A stretch of 64,000 nucleotides of DNA from Symbiodinium kawagutii (lineage: Eukaryota; Sar; Dinophyceae; Suessiales; Symbiodiniaceae), in the NCBI GenBank assembly GCA_009767595.1, contig VSDK01027860.1, forward strand, positions 416,546 through 480,545, read 5' to 3'. A program made the translations under genes and the position numbers. Below the pieces are notes generated by a model. It made no database searches, had not been told where the DNA came from, and was given only the letters and a program-made list of their open reading frames with translations. The first letter of the stretch is position 1. Every line of letters starts with the position of its first letter. Below, one piece after another: positions 46,104 through 60,000 of this stretch.

Positions 46104-47356
46104 TCGGTCTTGCCCATGTCTTTTGTCATATGGGCTGTGCCATCGGGTGTTTCCAAATCTGACCACCGAAACAAAACGAATCCCACATTCCATATGGTTG
46201 CAGGGTCTGCTTTTGCAAAAAGTGGTTTGGAGACCTTGCGGTGACAGTTGCCAGAATTGATTCATCCTCAAATCAGTCTACAATTACATAGGTTGATTCA
46301 CACAAAGATTTGGATCGAGCATGGACTGTGGATGAACTGCGGTTTCGGCAGTGAAAACACCCTTTTTGATCGAACCGCCCGGCGATTCAAACCACCCTTC
46401 CAGTCATGGCACAAGTCCGGCACTCAACCTTCCCGAAGTCCCAAGAACGGCAGGGTGCCAAACAGCTGTGCCAAACGACCAGCAAACGGTGTCTGGCCAA
46501 ACCAAACCAACACTTAACACGTTTTAACACCGATGGGTTCAACTTTGTTTCCTCAATGCTTGCCTTTGCTGGGGTCATACATGATATGAATGCATTTTGA
46601 ACAAAAAAATGGCGACTGAGGTGGACAACTTGTGTAGCATGGTCGCCAAATCATGCGGCAATTGCAGGCTCAGTACTGTCGTTGCTGCTCTCATCTGCAG
46701 TCTTCGTGGCATGCTTCGATGCCACCTGTGGCCAGCAAGGGATGGGGGACGCCAGCAGTTGGTTTTCATGACTTGGGTGCTTGCTTTGGGACCCCCTGGC
46801 TACGGATATATGCTTGGAAGGTTTGTGATAGAACCTCCAAAGCTTGCAATGTACTCATCAATGGATGTCAATGAACATCAATGAACATTACTAGTAGGTT
46901 CCTTTCATTATCATTGCTTTTATTCAAAAGAGTGGCACATGCGTGGACAGTTTGCTGGCCACGTGTGTTCTGTGTCGCAACGGCTCCGCGGCAGCAGTTT
47001 GATTCCCCCTGAAGAGCTGTCTTCGCAGGTGCTTCTGACATTGCGAAATGGCAGTGGCGGATCCCCGACTTAACAAAAAGTTCGATCGGCGGCGGGTAAA
47101 CTACACTGTTTACATTGAAGTGCCACATCGAAGCCAAAATAAAATGAAGCGTGGCAAAAGTGCACGTAATACTTGTGCTACACTTCATTGAAGTGCCAAA
47201 ATGCAGTTGGGGCACCAGCTTTTGCGAGATACAGTTGTCTTTGTTGATGACTGACCTCAGCGATGCAGCCGAAGGTGCACATAACGACTGGGTTCGTGGC
47301 TGGCAGGAAGCGGCAGCCCTTGGAGATTGTTGGTGGGTTTTGGGGTAGGCAAGTTT
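46104..47356. other. B-only segment of ~1.25 kb
   Basis: Copy A joins the flanks directly at about 8320. The segment has one plus-strand 95-codon frame (46597-46884, beginning MNKKMATEVDNLCSMV) without family resemblance. No terminal repeats or long target duplication were seen, so insertion in B and deletion in A are both possible. Confidence 0.55.
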
Positions 47357-47404
47357 TCGGAAACATGCAAAAGTGACTGCACACTGTCCAGTTGGCCAAC
47401 CGGT

Positions 47405-47411
47405 CGATGAC

Positions 47412-47451
<40 letters not shown>

Positions 47452-47492
47452 TTGATGATGATGATGTGACGATGACGATGACGATGAGGATG

Positions 47493-47531
<39 letters not shown>

Positions 47532-47559
47532 GTGATGATGGTGATGATGGTGATGATGG

Positions 47560-47607
<48 letters not shown>

Positions 47608-47661
47608 CGACGATGATGACGATGATGACGATGATGATGATGATGATGATGACGACGATGA
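47405..47661. repeat. GAT/GAC trinucleotide array (copy B)
   Basis: About 255 bp of GAT with GAC, GAG and GGT interruptions; the counterpart of the longer array 8365-8997. Confidence 0.95.
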
Positions 47662-48994
47662 AATTTCAAGGGGCAACCCCAAATATGAAATAGCTTCTCC
47701 CGAAGCCATTCCGAGGCCAGTTCTACCAATTCTATCCAATTCGTCTTTCATTGCCTATCACCCGCACAGCTGACTGGGTCAACCAGTTTTCAAGAACCGT
47801 AAGGCCGTAAATAATGTCAGAGTTTGCCAAACTCTCCTGGGCTGAAGGTGTTGGCACCACCCAACAAACATATTCGCTCAGTGCTCCTCATCCAGCTGAG
47901 TGAGCCGACAGCATCACATAGAAGAGTACCTCAGCCAACATGAGCAGCGAAAGCTAACACCATCCAGCAACATCCAGACTTTGCGCCTAACCCCATCCAG
48001 CAACATCCAGACTTTGCCACTGGTTCGCCCATCTGTGCTAACAAACATCCTCCCCGTCAAATGGCACAAGATGAACTCTGCCAGCCCGCTTGTGGCATCT
48101 TAGATAATGATTTGTTCGCACGAATCCTGCCAGGCCCCGCCTTGTGGTGACATAGAAATCCCATGCTTAGTGACACAGGTGGCATCTTCCATCGCACCCC
48201 CAATGGTTACTTCGCACAGGCCTCTACCGCTTCCAAGTGAACTCATGCCACTGCTGCCAGGGCACTGACAGGGTGCCCAGCCCGCTGAGGCACGCAGCAA
48301 CCTCGGGGATCATCGTGATTTTGCAATTTTTAGGGGGGTAAAGGAGTAGGCTTCCCACCAAAAACTGACCCTCTCAGTATGAGTCTGTTGGTTTATTGGT
48401 CTTTTTGATATCTTTTAGGTGCCCTATGATCATCTCATAGTATGTAATCATAGAGAAATATGCAATTCCGATCTCATGTCGGATTTCAGTACTGAGCCAC
48501 GCTCATCTGGGAAAAGACTCATCCTCCATAATTGCAGAACATCCGTGTGGCTTCCCAACATGCGATTCTGAAATATGCGAACGAATCTTAGGAAGTGATT
48601 TGAAAAAGTTGCTCAAGTGAATCATGAACTGTGGGAACTTAGCTGAGACCCTGGAGAACAGATTGATTCAGGAGATGCCATGATGACTGAATAGGAATCA
48701 GTGTAGGAACTTTGGTTGGTCAGACACCAAGCTGGGGCAAACTGGCAGCAACGTCTGCGAGAGTCCGGCATCTAACAACTGAAATCCATGCGAATTAATA
48801 CGGTATAATGCAAATTGCACATCTGACTCTGGCGCTCCATAAGTAGAAAGGAAACCAGCCTCAAGCACCTACTATCCATGCTGAGAGCATCCCGAGATTT
48901 AGATAGATTCAGATCTTCTGCACCGGGGCCCTGCAGAAACTGAGCCAAGTTGCCACAACCGCCGCAATGCTATAGCCATTGCGAATCAGCAAAA

Positions 48995-51900
48995 TCACAC
49001 CGAGCCAGCAATTCCTGAATGGCACACAACTCCGTGACAGAAGTTTGGTGTGCTGTGGGGTGGAGGACCCGCACCATGAGTCCCATAGACTGGCGGCTCT
49101 AGGTCCCATATATCTTCGTTTGCCAACATTTACCCATGACAATGGCACACCTCGAAAGGAACGGCTGAGGCTCCAAAGGGCCCTTTAGGCTCAACACAGC
49201 AGCTCAACCAAGCAGTGCAACCCCCCGGGCAAACGCCGAGTTCTTGTCCCAAGTTGGGACAGAGATCTATATTCGCCCTGGCCAATGCATTCCAGGAAAA
49301 ACCCACGCAATGCTTTCTGCGCCAAGTCGCACCATTCCCAGGAGGGTCGCCAGATATCCGACTCCTGCGCCAGATAAATTGTTAACCATTCCTGGCCATG
49401 GTTGTCATGTCTTTTAAGCCATGGCTCTTGACCAATCATATCAGAGTTTTGTAAGATGTTGTAAGTGAAAACGTTTCACAAGTGGTCTAACATACCTGGC
49501 TTGAAAATCACCATCCCCAAGATGTACAAAAGGTGGATCTTCCATTGCCATGAGGTTGCATGTGGCACGGTGCCAAGCACCCCGAACAGTCAGCTGAACT
49601 ACCTGATCCCGTAGCCCACGTTTATGTAACCAAGTATCAATTTAGAGGGCTGCCCATGTAGTCAACCAGCAGCAATGATTGGTTAAACATCAGTGATGGC
49701 CACAGGTTGAGAACCGTTCTAACAATATGACTGATGATTCTCAACAAGGCAAGAGGTCAAATCTTTTGGTGATTATTGTTCATCAACCTGTCTCGGCTTA
49801 TTTACGGTCTATCGGTGCTATGTCTGGGATTTGTCCGAGAGACGCATCACAAGGCAACTCACCTCATACTCCAAGACATGAAACATCCAAAAAACTACCA
49901 ACTCGGATCCTTTGCAAGTCTGACAAATGGCGTGTGCCAATGCCCAACTCCAAGCCCATCATCCAAGGGACTTTGAGGACCTGCTCCCTGCTTCCCCAGT
50001 GCTTGAGTGCTCCTTTGTGCATCACTTCCCATAGGAATCGACCCATGGTCTTCTCATCCCCAGGATGCCTCGAAGCTGCTGGGTACTGAACTGACAGCTG
50101 GTGATTCGTCAGCTTGCCAGGTGGGTATAGCAGAGGTGAGGAACCATCATTAACCATCATCCACCCACCACCAGTGAATCATCGTTAAGCAGAATCAACC
50201 ATCACCAACCATCATCAACCATCAAGATCCATCAGCCATCACCAACCATCATCAACCATCAACATCCATCAAGATCCATGACTACCACTGCTCATCTTGG
50301 CATGGTCACCGCCCCCCTTCCACGCTGCCGAGCATCGGATGTGCGCAGGTCTTGCGGAGCAGGGCGTTGAAGGGCTGGGACGTGCCCAGCAGCACAACAA
50401 CTGCGAGGCAGCACTGGTCAAGGTCACCAGCCATTGGATCATCCGAAAAAACTTGGTGAGTCGAACTTCCAGGGGTAGGGCGAATAAGGGGATAATGACC
50501 CACAACTGACCCACCAGCATCTGTTTTGTTATGCTTGAGGTATGATGTGGTTTTTGGTCGTTTGCTTGATTCCGCGGTCTTTGTGAGTCTGTCGATTTTG
50601 AGGATTGATGGCTGGGGGAAGAGAAATACTAGTTTGCCCTGTCTGTCTGTAATTAAGAAGGCTTTTTTGAGTAGGACAAAAGGTAGCCTGTGACACGGCA
50701 TCATCTTTCACACCTTAGCATATAACTAGCACGCTCACATCCACAAACACACAAACACGAACACGAGGATTGTCTGTGAATTGTTCGGGCGTTATCCATC
50801 CATATATAGGTACCAAACACAAACACGTAAAGTATCGTGACGTGCATGTGGACATGTGTGAACCATTGTGGGCCAATCCAAGTGGACGACACACCTGGGC
50901 TTTATCAACTCTTGGGGGTTCCACCGGACCAAGCCACGGAGGGTCTTCGCTGTCGGGCCTAAGCCCACGATCTGGTGAAGCCCATTGAAGTGAATGCCGT
51001 TCCTCAGAGCATCCGTGCGCTGGACCCCCCGCTGGGGCCATGGTGTCCGAACACCTGCGACACGTCGTCAACCCATGGGAGGTCCAAGCCATCCGTGGGT
51101 CACAAGCAACAACCAACTGGAGACCTTTCGTTGGGATGTTCATCTACTCCTGGTGTTGGTGATCCTTGGCTACTACCATTGGGATTTGAACATGTTCGGC
51201 TACCCTTTGCTATCCAAATCTCTGAGAACTCATGGGGCATCTGTGGTGAAGTTTCAGGCCCAAGATGCTCATGTACATGCCACACAGCCATGGCGAAACC
51301 AATCAGCTGAAGCGACCATCCTCAGTTGGCGACTCGCAAGTCCGAGACTAAGGGGGCAGTGATGACTAGAGGCTTCTAAGCACTTGGGACTATTGCACTT
51401 GCGATTGAATGCAGGACTGGCTAAATCTCGCTAGGAAGTCTTCATCAACTGCCACTTGAGATTGGCAACATTTGGCAACTGCCCCTCCCATGCTTTACAT
51501 ATCTCCACCTGGTGGCTTCACCCATCCCAGTTGCGTAACCATCACTGCCCACCTGATCAGCACCAAACATCCACCCAGCGACCGAGCATTTGAAGCCTTC
51601 TATGCCATTGGAACCTGGCAGTGACGGGGGCTGTTGCCCTGATCCCTGCCAGTGATGCGAATGATCGGGAAATGTGGGGCTGCCCATAGCATTCCATAGC
51701 TATATGTGAGCAAATGTTATTAGAAGGTTCCTCCAAGATGTTTTCATGTATCAACAACTCGGGGATACCCCAACTGACTGAACCGTGAACACCAAGGTGT
51801 TTTGATGGTTGGATGGTTGGATATGGTCAAAAACACTACAAGGTCCATGCCCCAACTGACCACACCACGGGGCACCAAGTTCCCCCAGGTGTTGTGCTGG

Positions 51901-54900
51901 ATGTGACCGTTGATCCTCGGATCTGGGGAATGGACCAGGCGCCCGGCATGGCGTTCTTCACTGTGCGAGTTCGGTTGGCAATGGCCACACCCCACGGCAG
52001 CAGGGTGCCCCAACCGATGGCCTCGGTGGGTCATCCATGGTGGGGAGAGGTGGGCCTGGTGATGTGGAAGAACCCAACTGCTGCACTAGTAGTCACTAGT
52101 CATAAGGTATCAACCCAGCTAGTGACTAGTCATAAGGTATGACTAGTTGGAGATGCCCATCTCATAATGGGCCACGTGTTCAGAATGCCAGGTGTGGAAT
52201 GCAATTCAGCCCCGTTCATCCTATGTCCTGGGGATTGCAGGATGGTGTCAATCCTGGAAGCTGGGGCTGTCCCAAGAACCCACGTAGGACAGACTAGTTG
52301 GTATCGTCGCGGATGTTTACATCATCCTAAAGCCGCGACTGGCAATGGATCACATTGAGTGGTCCCAAGCCCTGGCAACCCATAGCAGCCCCATCTGAGT
52401 TCAGCACCATCAAAATGAAGTGAAGCCAAAGAACAGCACCAGCAGCTGTGCTGGCGCCTTGCGCATGACAACACAGCGACTCAAGTCGCTAGGGGGGGGA
52501 CGGATTTTCTGGACTTGAGCTGCACTGAGCACCAAGACATGTGGCAACGCACGTGTCCTTCAATCATGCATCGTTATGTTTTGAATACGTTTATCCCTAC
52601 TCTTGCACGTCCTTCTTCATGGGTGTATGGCAAGCATTACCAAAGGTTACCAAAAGTGAAAAACACAAAATTCATCAACAACGGCGCTCTTGTTGGAGAC
52701 TTGCCAAATTTGATCAGCCTCCGACCAGAAGAAAATCCAATAGGATAATACCTGGAATCTTGATCTCAGGCATTGCCCAAGGGTTACCCTGGTTACCTAA
52801 GGATCACCCACCCTGGGTCCCATGGTGCCTGTAGTTTGCAACGTTGCGAAGTCCACCATTTTACCTCCTCGATTGGCACCGTGGTAGGCCAACCCCGGGG
52901 CGGTTCCGTAGGCCCAAATGACCTCAGCAAGTGCCAGTTTCGACCAAGGGAAAGGAAGAGATTCCCAAGTTCTAATAGGGAGAAATCTCACCGCTTTCCA
53001 TCTTTGAATGGGAATTTCTTAGTTTGGTGTTGGATGTTAACTGGATGGTGAGTTCCAAGAGTTTCCATCTAGTGGCTTGATGTTGCTTGGGGCTTTGGAA
53101 TCTCCAGTTGATGAGTTCAAAACCTGGGGTTTCCTATGCAACATGTGGCCAGTTGTGGAGATGCATTTAGATCCCCAGGTTGGGTTGCTGCCTCCCAAGC
53201 TGCTACCCTTTTCTCTGTGGAGTGTTGCAATTCCTGGCCTCAAATTTGAAGAATCTCTTCCACTAGTGATAAAGAGCTGCCGTAAGCATTTCCCCAGAGT
53301 GGGCAACGTCTGAGAGTGGCATCGCGCCGTTACAATTGTGGAGGGCACAGTGTTACTCACACGTAGAGGAAAACCATCAAGAGATAGACGTACGTGTTTG
53401 TACGTGTGTGGGGATGATTTCCTGGCTAACCACTATAGTAATCATAATCAATGACCATTATTAGTGAGCATTATCAACAAATAGAAATGGTTGATAATGA
53501 TTACGATCATTGGCAGAAATCAAGTACTAGTAAACATTATCAACAATCATTACCAGTTATCCATAATTACGCGTGGTCAGTAACAGGAACCAGGGTTCTG
53601 GATAAGGTGGTCAACAACCCTAGTTACTAATCACCATTACTAGTAAACCATTGCTATTATCAATGTTACTAGCAACCATTACTTACCATTTGTTACTAGC
53701 AAACATCATCAACAACCATTCTAGTTGTTCTCAACATTCATTAACCCTAGTGACTAGTCACCACTACTGATAAACATCATCAACAACCATTACTAGTTGT
53801 TGTCAACAACCATTACTAGTTGCTGATGATTAATGTTGGTTTCTGATTAGTGTAACCCCCCCTAAAGTAATGAAAATAGATGAAACCAACAGGTAGATAC
53901 TAATCAGAAACCAACATTACTCATACTGGTCAGCCTATAGTTACTACTATAACAACCAGTAAGTCACTCGGTCCAGCTCCGGCAGGTCACCATCTGCTGA
54001 GTGCCGGGTGTGATCTCAATCTCCGTCGCCGAGGCGGCCAGCGTTCGCTGGAAGCTCATCACCGTCTTGCCGGAGATGACGGAACAAGTGGAGCCCGGAA
54101 CCGACACCTGGATGGATGGTTGGATGGTTTTGCTTGGATGGATGGTTGGATGGTTTTGCTTGGTTGGATGGATGGATGGTTGGATGGGTGGATGGATGGA
54201 TGGTTGGTTGGGTGGATGGATGGATGGATGATTTGCGGATAAATCATGATGAATGGTGAAGTATTCTGGAGGATGCCTGATTTCTGGATGGGTGGATGAA
54301 TCCATTTCTGATGGGTGCATATACCGAGTCTTTGGCAGAAACATTTTTTGCATCATGACTCACTACAAGTAAGGGCCTGAAAGCAAGATGCATCTGGGAC
54401 GTCAACATGGGACCCCAAAGGAGATGGCATAGTTAGCCATAGCAGCAACTAGAACTCCCATGAAAGCCCAACATTCCAAAGCTCCAGATCTTCAACCATT
54501 CCCAGCGCTTTTCCAATCCAAGGAGGCCACGCCACCCGATGGCGGATCGTATGAGGTGATCCTTGGGGCGACCGCAGCGGTCCATGGCCATGGTGTGCCC
54601 TCCAAGAAGTGGTTTCTGAACGAACCGTGCTGCTTTTTGGCCGGTGGACCCAGGGAACTGTTTTTCTTGTTGTGTTGCGAACCGTTTCACTTGCGGGATG
54701 CTGTTGATCATCTCCCACTACTACCATCACTGACCAGTGTTTAACCTTACTAACCATCATTAACAAGCTTTAGCAGCTGATTCACAAGCTTCTCAAACAG
54801 CTACTTGATCCAAATCCGCATCTGATTCACCGACAAGGTAGGGCCCCCTAGTTAGCTAAGTTGGTGCATAAGTAGGATATCTACCAGTTATGGTACACGG

Positions 54901-57044
54901 TGGGCCCCTGGCAGTTATAAGTTGGGTTCCAACCCCTATAACTGGTAATTAACCCCAGTTAAGTTTCTTATAAACCAACTTATAAGTGGTCGGGGCTCAC
55001 CTGGTAGATATATGTATATTTAAATATATATATATATATATGTATAATCATAGTTAAATGGCCTATCAATCAACTTGCCAACTAGGGTGCCCCACCTTGT
55101 AGCTCCACCCACCCTCGTCGCCCAGGCGCCAGTAGCGTTTCACCACCCCATCGCTGCAAATGAAGGCATCGCTACCACCACCCTGGCCACCTGAGCGCTG
55201 TGACACTTCACTACATGGCTGCTTATTTAACAGTAAATATGCTGAAACTACATTGGCGGATAAAGAAATCCGAGTGGCTATGGTATACGATTTTGTTTAA
55301 CGGTAAGTATGCTGTTTAACGGTAAGTATGTGTGAAACTACCAATAGCCATGATTGCTCAGCATAGCTTCGGAACATGAGATCTTTTGTTCAGAATAGCC
55401 GTCATTCAGAATAGCTTGGGAACATGAGATATTCTGAATGGTATGGCGAGCTATTATTGTCATCATCAAGTGATGGTTATTGATTTTCCGAGATTGGCGA
55501 CTGATCGTTGAAGGGCAATTCCTCGTTTATCCTATTGTGTCCTAATAGTCATGATCAATGAAATAATATTGACAGTAGCTGCTATACCCATCAATCAACC
55601 AACTAACCAACCTTACCCAACCTTAACCCACCTTACCCAACCTTCACCAACCTTTAGCCAACCTTCACCCACCTCAACCAACCAACCTTACCACCCTAAC
55701 CAACCAACGAGAACAGCCACCAGCCGCTCCCCGCATGTCCCACCTGTCATGGATACGGCGGAGCCCTCTGAGAAGCCGATGCCCAGCCATCCATCCGTGG
55801 CCCCGGTGACCTGCCCAGGATCGGTGGCGATGATAATGATGTATATGACTGGTTGGTGGTTTCAACCCTGATGGAAAATATTAGTCAACCAACCATTTGT
55901 TAATGATTACTTGGGAAAATAATAAATATGTGAAACCACCAACTAGATGATGTTGATGATCAATGATGACAATCCTCGGTAATAGATGAAGAAGAGGAAG
56001 AGAGAACATGATGACAAAGATGATCTGCGATGATCGATGATGATCAATTATCATCAATGAAACTGATGTTTGTTCAATCTGATTGTTGACTAATTATCCA
56101 TGATAAAGGCTGATAAAGGCTGCGGCTACGTAATAGTTCGGCGGTCCCCAAAAATGATGGCTGATAAAAAATCAGGTAGACTAATTGTCCATGGTGATGG
56201 TCCATGGTGTGTTCATGAATGCTAAGGATGACTGTTTGACCGTTAGCTCAGCCAGCGATTCAGCAAAGATAAAAGCCATTTTGCTAACAAAGATTGCGAA
56301 CTAAAGTGATGCCCATGGTTGATCACAGGTAATCATGATCAACAAAGATTGCCGGTGCTGATACCATGTGATAGCCAATTGTTGGTCATAGCGATGGGTG
56401 CCTAAGGCCGTCGCCCATGCCCCCATGGCATCACACTCGGCCAGTCGCACGAAGAACAGTTCCTTCCCGAAGGAATGAGCCAACACCCGTGGGAAAGATG
56501 ACCGGCTCGGTGAAGTTAATGTCGGATGATGATTTGTAGGGATGTGCCTTGACCAACAACAGATTGATCTTGACTGCTGGGCTGCTGATCGCAGGAAACC
56601 CGGCCAGAATCCATGGTGGAAACACTCTGTTTTCTGACAGAGTTTGCAACCTATCCATTGATCAAACAGATTGATGATTTCGTGCCCAAGGTGGCATCAA
56701 TCGAGCACCTCCAAGATGATGCTTTCAGGTGAAGCCAACATTCTGCCCGGTCTGACAGTTCCTATGGCTCTGCCTGTGTTCTTGGGTCGCCATTTGCATT
56801 AACATTCACTTCTTGCGGCGAGACCACCAATGAACACTTGCAACCTGACGGCTTCCCAATAGTTTCTCCTTGAAGGTAGTTGAGGATGAAACCTTGTGGC
56901 TTTCCAAGCAACCTGGGTTCCAGGCCCCCAACTGTTCATCGATTCAACGTTGGCCCACCACTTCTCCAGGCACCTGAATGTCCACCGAAGCGCCCTGGGT
57001 CTCGGCAAGCATGTACACTGAGGGCCCGATCTCTGCACCTGCAC
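48995..57044 (-). CDS. DOMON-cytochrome b561 gene (copy B), retaining the helix-1 exon
   Basis: Exons 57044-56974 (71 nt), 55810-55744 (67), 55190-55096 (95), 54107-53991 (117), 52922-52857 (66), 52021-51962 (60), 50068-50026 (43), 49364-49314 (51) and tentatively 49014-48995 (TGA). The DOMON part reads [63 protein letters not shown] and HGANRG, with Met and His at the expected heme-ligand places. Exon 2 is 12 nt longer than in A, an in-frame difference. The 60-nt exon encodes [20 protein letters not shown], the classic first b561 helix (WG.LLP.GV), followed by GILGMRRPW and [15 protein letters not shown]. An exon for helix 2 is expected between 51962 and 50068 but was not found. The product would be a membrane electron-transfer protein. 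Upstream exons at 61452-62748 may belong to it. Confidence 0.75.
50090..52070. other. ~2-kb segment present in copy B and missing from copy A
   Basis: Flanks join in A near 11575-11610. It contains the b561 helix-1 exon (51962-52021) and ATCAACC-type repeats at 50145-50280. Duplicated words ACTAGTCATAAGGTAT occur at the right junction (52090-52140). A plus-strand frame at 50994-51362 is open but its function is unclear. Since the b561 fold needs this exon, deletion from A is more likely than insertion in B. Confidence 0.65.
53832..53918. repeat. Foldback element with perfect 20-bp arms (copy B only)
   Basis: AATGTTGGTTTCTGATTAGT at 53832-53851 is exactly inverted at 53899-53918, with a 47-bp loop. 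Copy A lacks it at the matching intron position (about 13230). It lies in the intron between the 66-nt and 117-nt DOMON exons. Confidence 0.8.
54112..54236. repeat. TGGA tetranucleotide array (copy B)
   Basis: Interrupted TGGA/TGGT array beside the acceptor of the 117-nt DOMON exon; it corresponds to 13452-13575. Confidence 0.93.
55008..55048. repeat. AT microsatellite
   Basis: A TA-rich run just outside the 95-nt DOMON exon; not present at the matching site in A. Confidence 0.8.
55852..55943. mobile_element. 92-bp MITE-like element with perfect 13-bp TIRs (copy B only)
   Basis: GTTGGTGGTTTCA at 55852-55864 is exactly inverted at 55931-55943. Copy A has a GAT minisatellite instead at the corresponding place. 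The GGTGGTTTC core is shared with the end of the 42281-42379 element, suggesting one family. Internal sequence is AT-rich and non-coding. It lies 41 bp upstream of the 67-nt exon on the minus strand. Confidence 0.7.
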
Positions 57045-60000
57045 CTTCGAACTCGTCAAATGTGGGTCAAATGCGGCTGCGAATTGCTAGCAAAATGCCC
57101 AAATGTGACCAGCACAGCCCCTTTGCTTGACATGTTCCTTAGGCCACTGTTGGGATGTTTAGCACTATCATTCATGCCTATCCGTATATGCTTGTGTAAA
57201 AATCCGCCAAATGTATCGGAACAGGCCATGGTAGCGATGACCTCCTTCACCCAAAGGGGGCAGGCCTCCTGTTCATGTTCGCTCCTTGATCAGCAATTTA
57301 GTTTGGGAGTATGCTGGCATGGGTTGGCACATGAGCACGTACCGATATTGCACATGTTTGAATGTCTGCGGGGCAAGTGGGTAAGCGTAGATCAGTATGG
57401 TTCCAACTCAGCTACATCTGCCATAAACCAGCTTTCTATCTCAGTTACAAATCCATTTGCCTAACTAAGCCGGCCTGGGCGGGCATCACTTTCTACGAGC
57501 CCTGCGAGCCTACGGTCGTGCTTTGGGTGGTCGAGGTCGTGGACGTCGAGCTAAACGGTCCACTTCCGATGCTGGCGCTCCTTGGAGCTTGTTGGGGAGT
57601 CCGACTCGGTGCCAGGGGCTTGATAACCCGTGGGGGAATGGAAATGGCTAAGGTATGGCTAAGGTATGGCTCAGGTATGACTATGGTATGGCTAAGGAAT
57701 GGCTAAGGTACCAAAAGTCAAGTGCAGTGCTTGATACTTCTGGGGGGAGAAGAGCCCACTTCAGTTCGAGACACCGGTGGAAATGGATTCAATCAAAAGT
57801 AAAGAACATGAAGCGATGTCCCAGTCAACATGATTTCACTTCATCTCAGGTATGTCAGCACCCATAGAAAAACATGAGATCCCCAAAGGAAGGAATGATC
57901 AATCAATCAGCACTTGGCTCTTGGATGATGATTGACATAGCTTATTTACTGATTGTGTCCTCCACTGCCGTTGGTTGCTTACATCCAAGCGATATCGGCA
58001 GCCAAGGAGCACTTCATTCGCATACCACATCTCTCTAGAATCACCGCACAGGGCACCTGGCCGCGCTTGGAAGCGAGTCATTGATGCCTCTATAGCAGTA
58101 AGGAGTGGTAGGTTATAAGCCGGAAGCCTGCTACAGCTTGTGAAGCAACAAGGCGTTCCAATCTCGGGTTCTTCCGTGCATTGTGTACAAGAAGCAGGTC
58201 CACATCCAGGTGTTAGAAACTTGCTTGGTCCTTTGAGGCTATGCTCAGCCATTCTTTTCATGCGGGCGGATGCTGGTGGATGGCCAAGATGATGATACAG
58301 CAATAATTGCTAATTCTGTCTAATCAATAAGTAGTACAGTAATTGTTCTAAATACAATTCATACTGAATCGGCTTTACGCGTCGTTTATGTAATTCAGTT
58401 TTCCCGTCATGGGCTATGAGAATCACCAGCGAGCCAACTGGTGCCCTTGTGTTGCGCTTTTCAGCTCAGGATTGTTGGTCACTGCCATCCCAAAGCAGCA
58501 CCAGGGCACGAAAAGAAACGCTGCCAGAGTGGGAGGAGGGAGCTGTCCAGGTATGACCTCAGGTCGCGGCACCATCCCTGAATCGACCCGAGCTCGCTCT
58601 GAGGTCGCAGCTGTGGCTGGTCTCCTGAGCAGCTGCGGCTGGCGGCATGGCACATGTACGGGAGGCCATGTCCAACAGCCATGGAGGTCCAGGTTGATAT
58701 GGTTCATGGTGGTTGGTATATAGGTGAGGTTCATATGATTTATGATGATGATGATGATGAGGAGGAGGAGGAGGAGGATGATGATGAGGAGGAGGAGGAC
58801 GACGATGAGGATGAGCATGCTGCTGCCGCCGCCGCTGCTGGTTATGCTGCGTCCTACCATCATGGGCGGAATGCTAGGCTTAATCAAAACAGGAACATTA
58901 TTATCCCTGTACATGCCGGAGATTACAGTACATATAATCATGGGGAGGCTCGTGCAATTTTTGGCAACCATTAGGTGCAGCTACCGCCGGCAATAAGTGA
59001 CATGATTAGTCAAAGTTTCACAGCTAGACTATTTTTGTGCGTTGGTTATATCCCTACAGATTGTTGCTCATAAGCAATCAGGATAAGCATATTTATATAA
59101 TGATAGAAAATATCACCAACCATGCAAGGCCAAACAATCAGAAAACATTGAGCAACATTGCATCCAAGGAACCAACAGCAATGGGAAACCTGTACGCTCT
59201 TCAGATCTTGATCATATTCTTGGCCGAGGGAAAACAACAGGTGCTGCTGGTGCCGCGCCCTTTGTCTTGTACCAGGATGTCTCCTTCGTGTCAGTTGTTG
59301 GTTTAAAAAACTTAAAGTAGCAGCACCTATCACACAACCGCAGGCTTTCGCATTTCTTGAGTGCGCCCACCCGATGGATTCCAGCCCCATGCACCCTGCC
59401 TTTGTACCAGCATTGGAGGACGTGCTGCTTCCAAACAAACCGCTACTGGCGGTCACCTTCTGCGCTAACCTTGGGCGGGTCTACCAGCGTTCAGCCCGTG
59501 ATCCTGTGGCTGGTGGATAGATTCAGCTGTAGACGTCGAGATGGCAATCACAACAGCATTGAGCTGGTAAAAATATTGAATAGCTATTGGTGATCACATG
59601 AAATATGGGATAGCTATTGATATTGGAAGTTGGCATCCAATCAAGCAGTATGGAATACCAACAGTCTCATGAAAAACATGTGGAACCAACTATTGGTGAT
59701 TACAATCACAGCAGGATAGCTGGTCAAAATAATGGTGATTCACTACGTACTATGGATCCACCACCCTGAGAAAGGACAACGGCATGACCAATGGCACCAC
59801 AACTCACCAGCCATCGTCAGCCATCATGGTTGATAACAACTAATTAAGCACGTGTCCCTTGAGTCCGGTAGAGAAAAACTGATGATTGGAAGTCTTCGAA
59901 GTGCTCGTTGCCTCCAAGTCATGCAACCAGTTGTAGCAAGGCGAGGGCATGCATCCACTGCGAAAAATGCGACCCAAAAACGCAGTCAGAAAGGGGTTTA

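Larger units (their letters stand above)
44232..48994. other. Intergenic stretch of copy B, no firm gene
   Basis: It matches 6232-10283. Coding hints are limited to the basic plus-strand reading from about 45964 shared with copy A. It contains the B-only segment 46104-47356 and the GAT array 47405-47661; nothing further was recognised. Confidence 0.4.

Noticed and set aside
46597-46884. 95-codon plus-strand frame in the B-only segment
   Set aside because: No second copy, no recognised domain and no splice or start context; probably chance.
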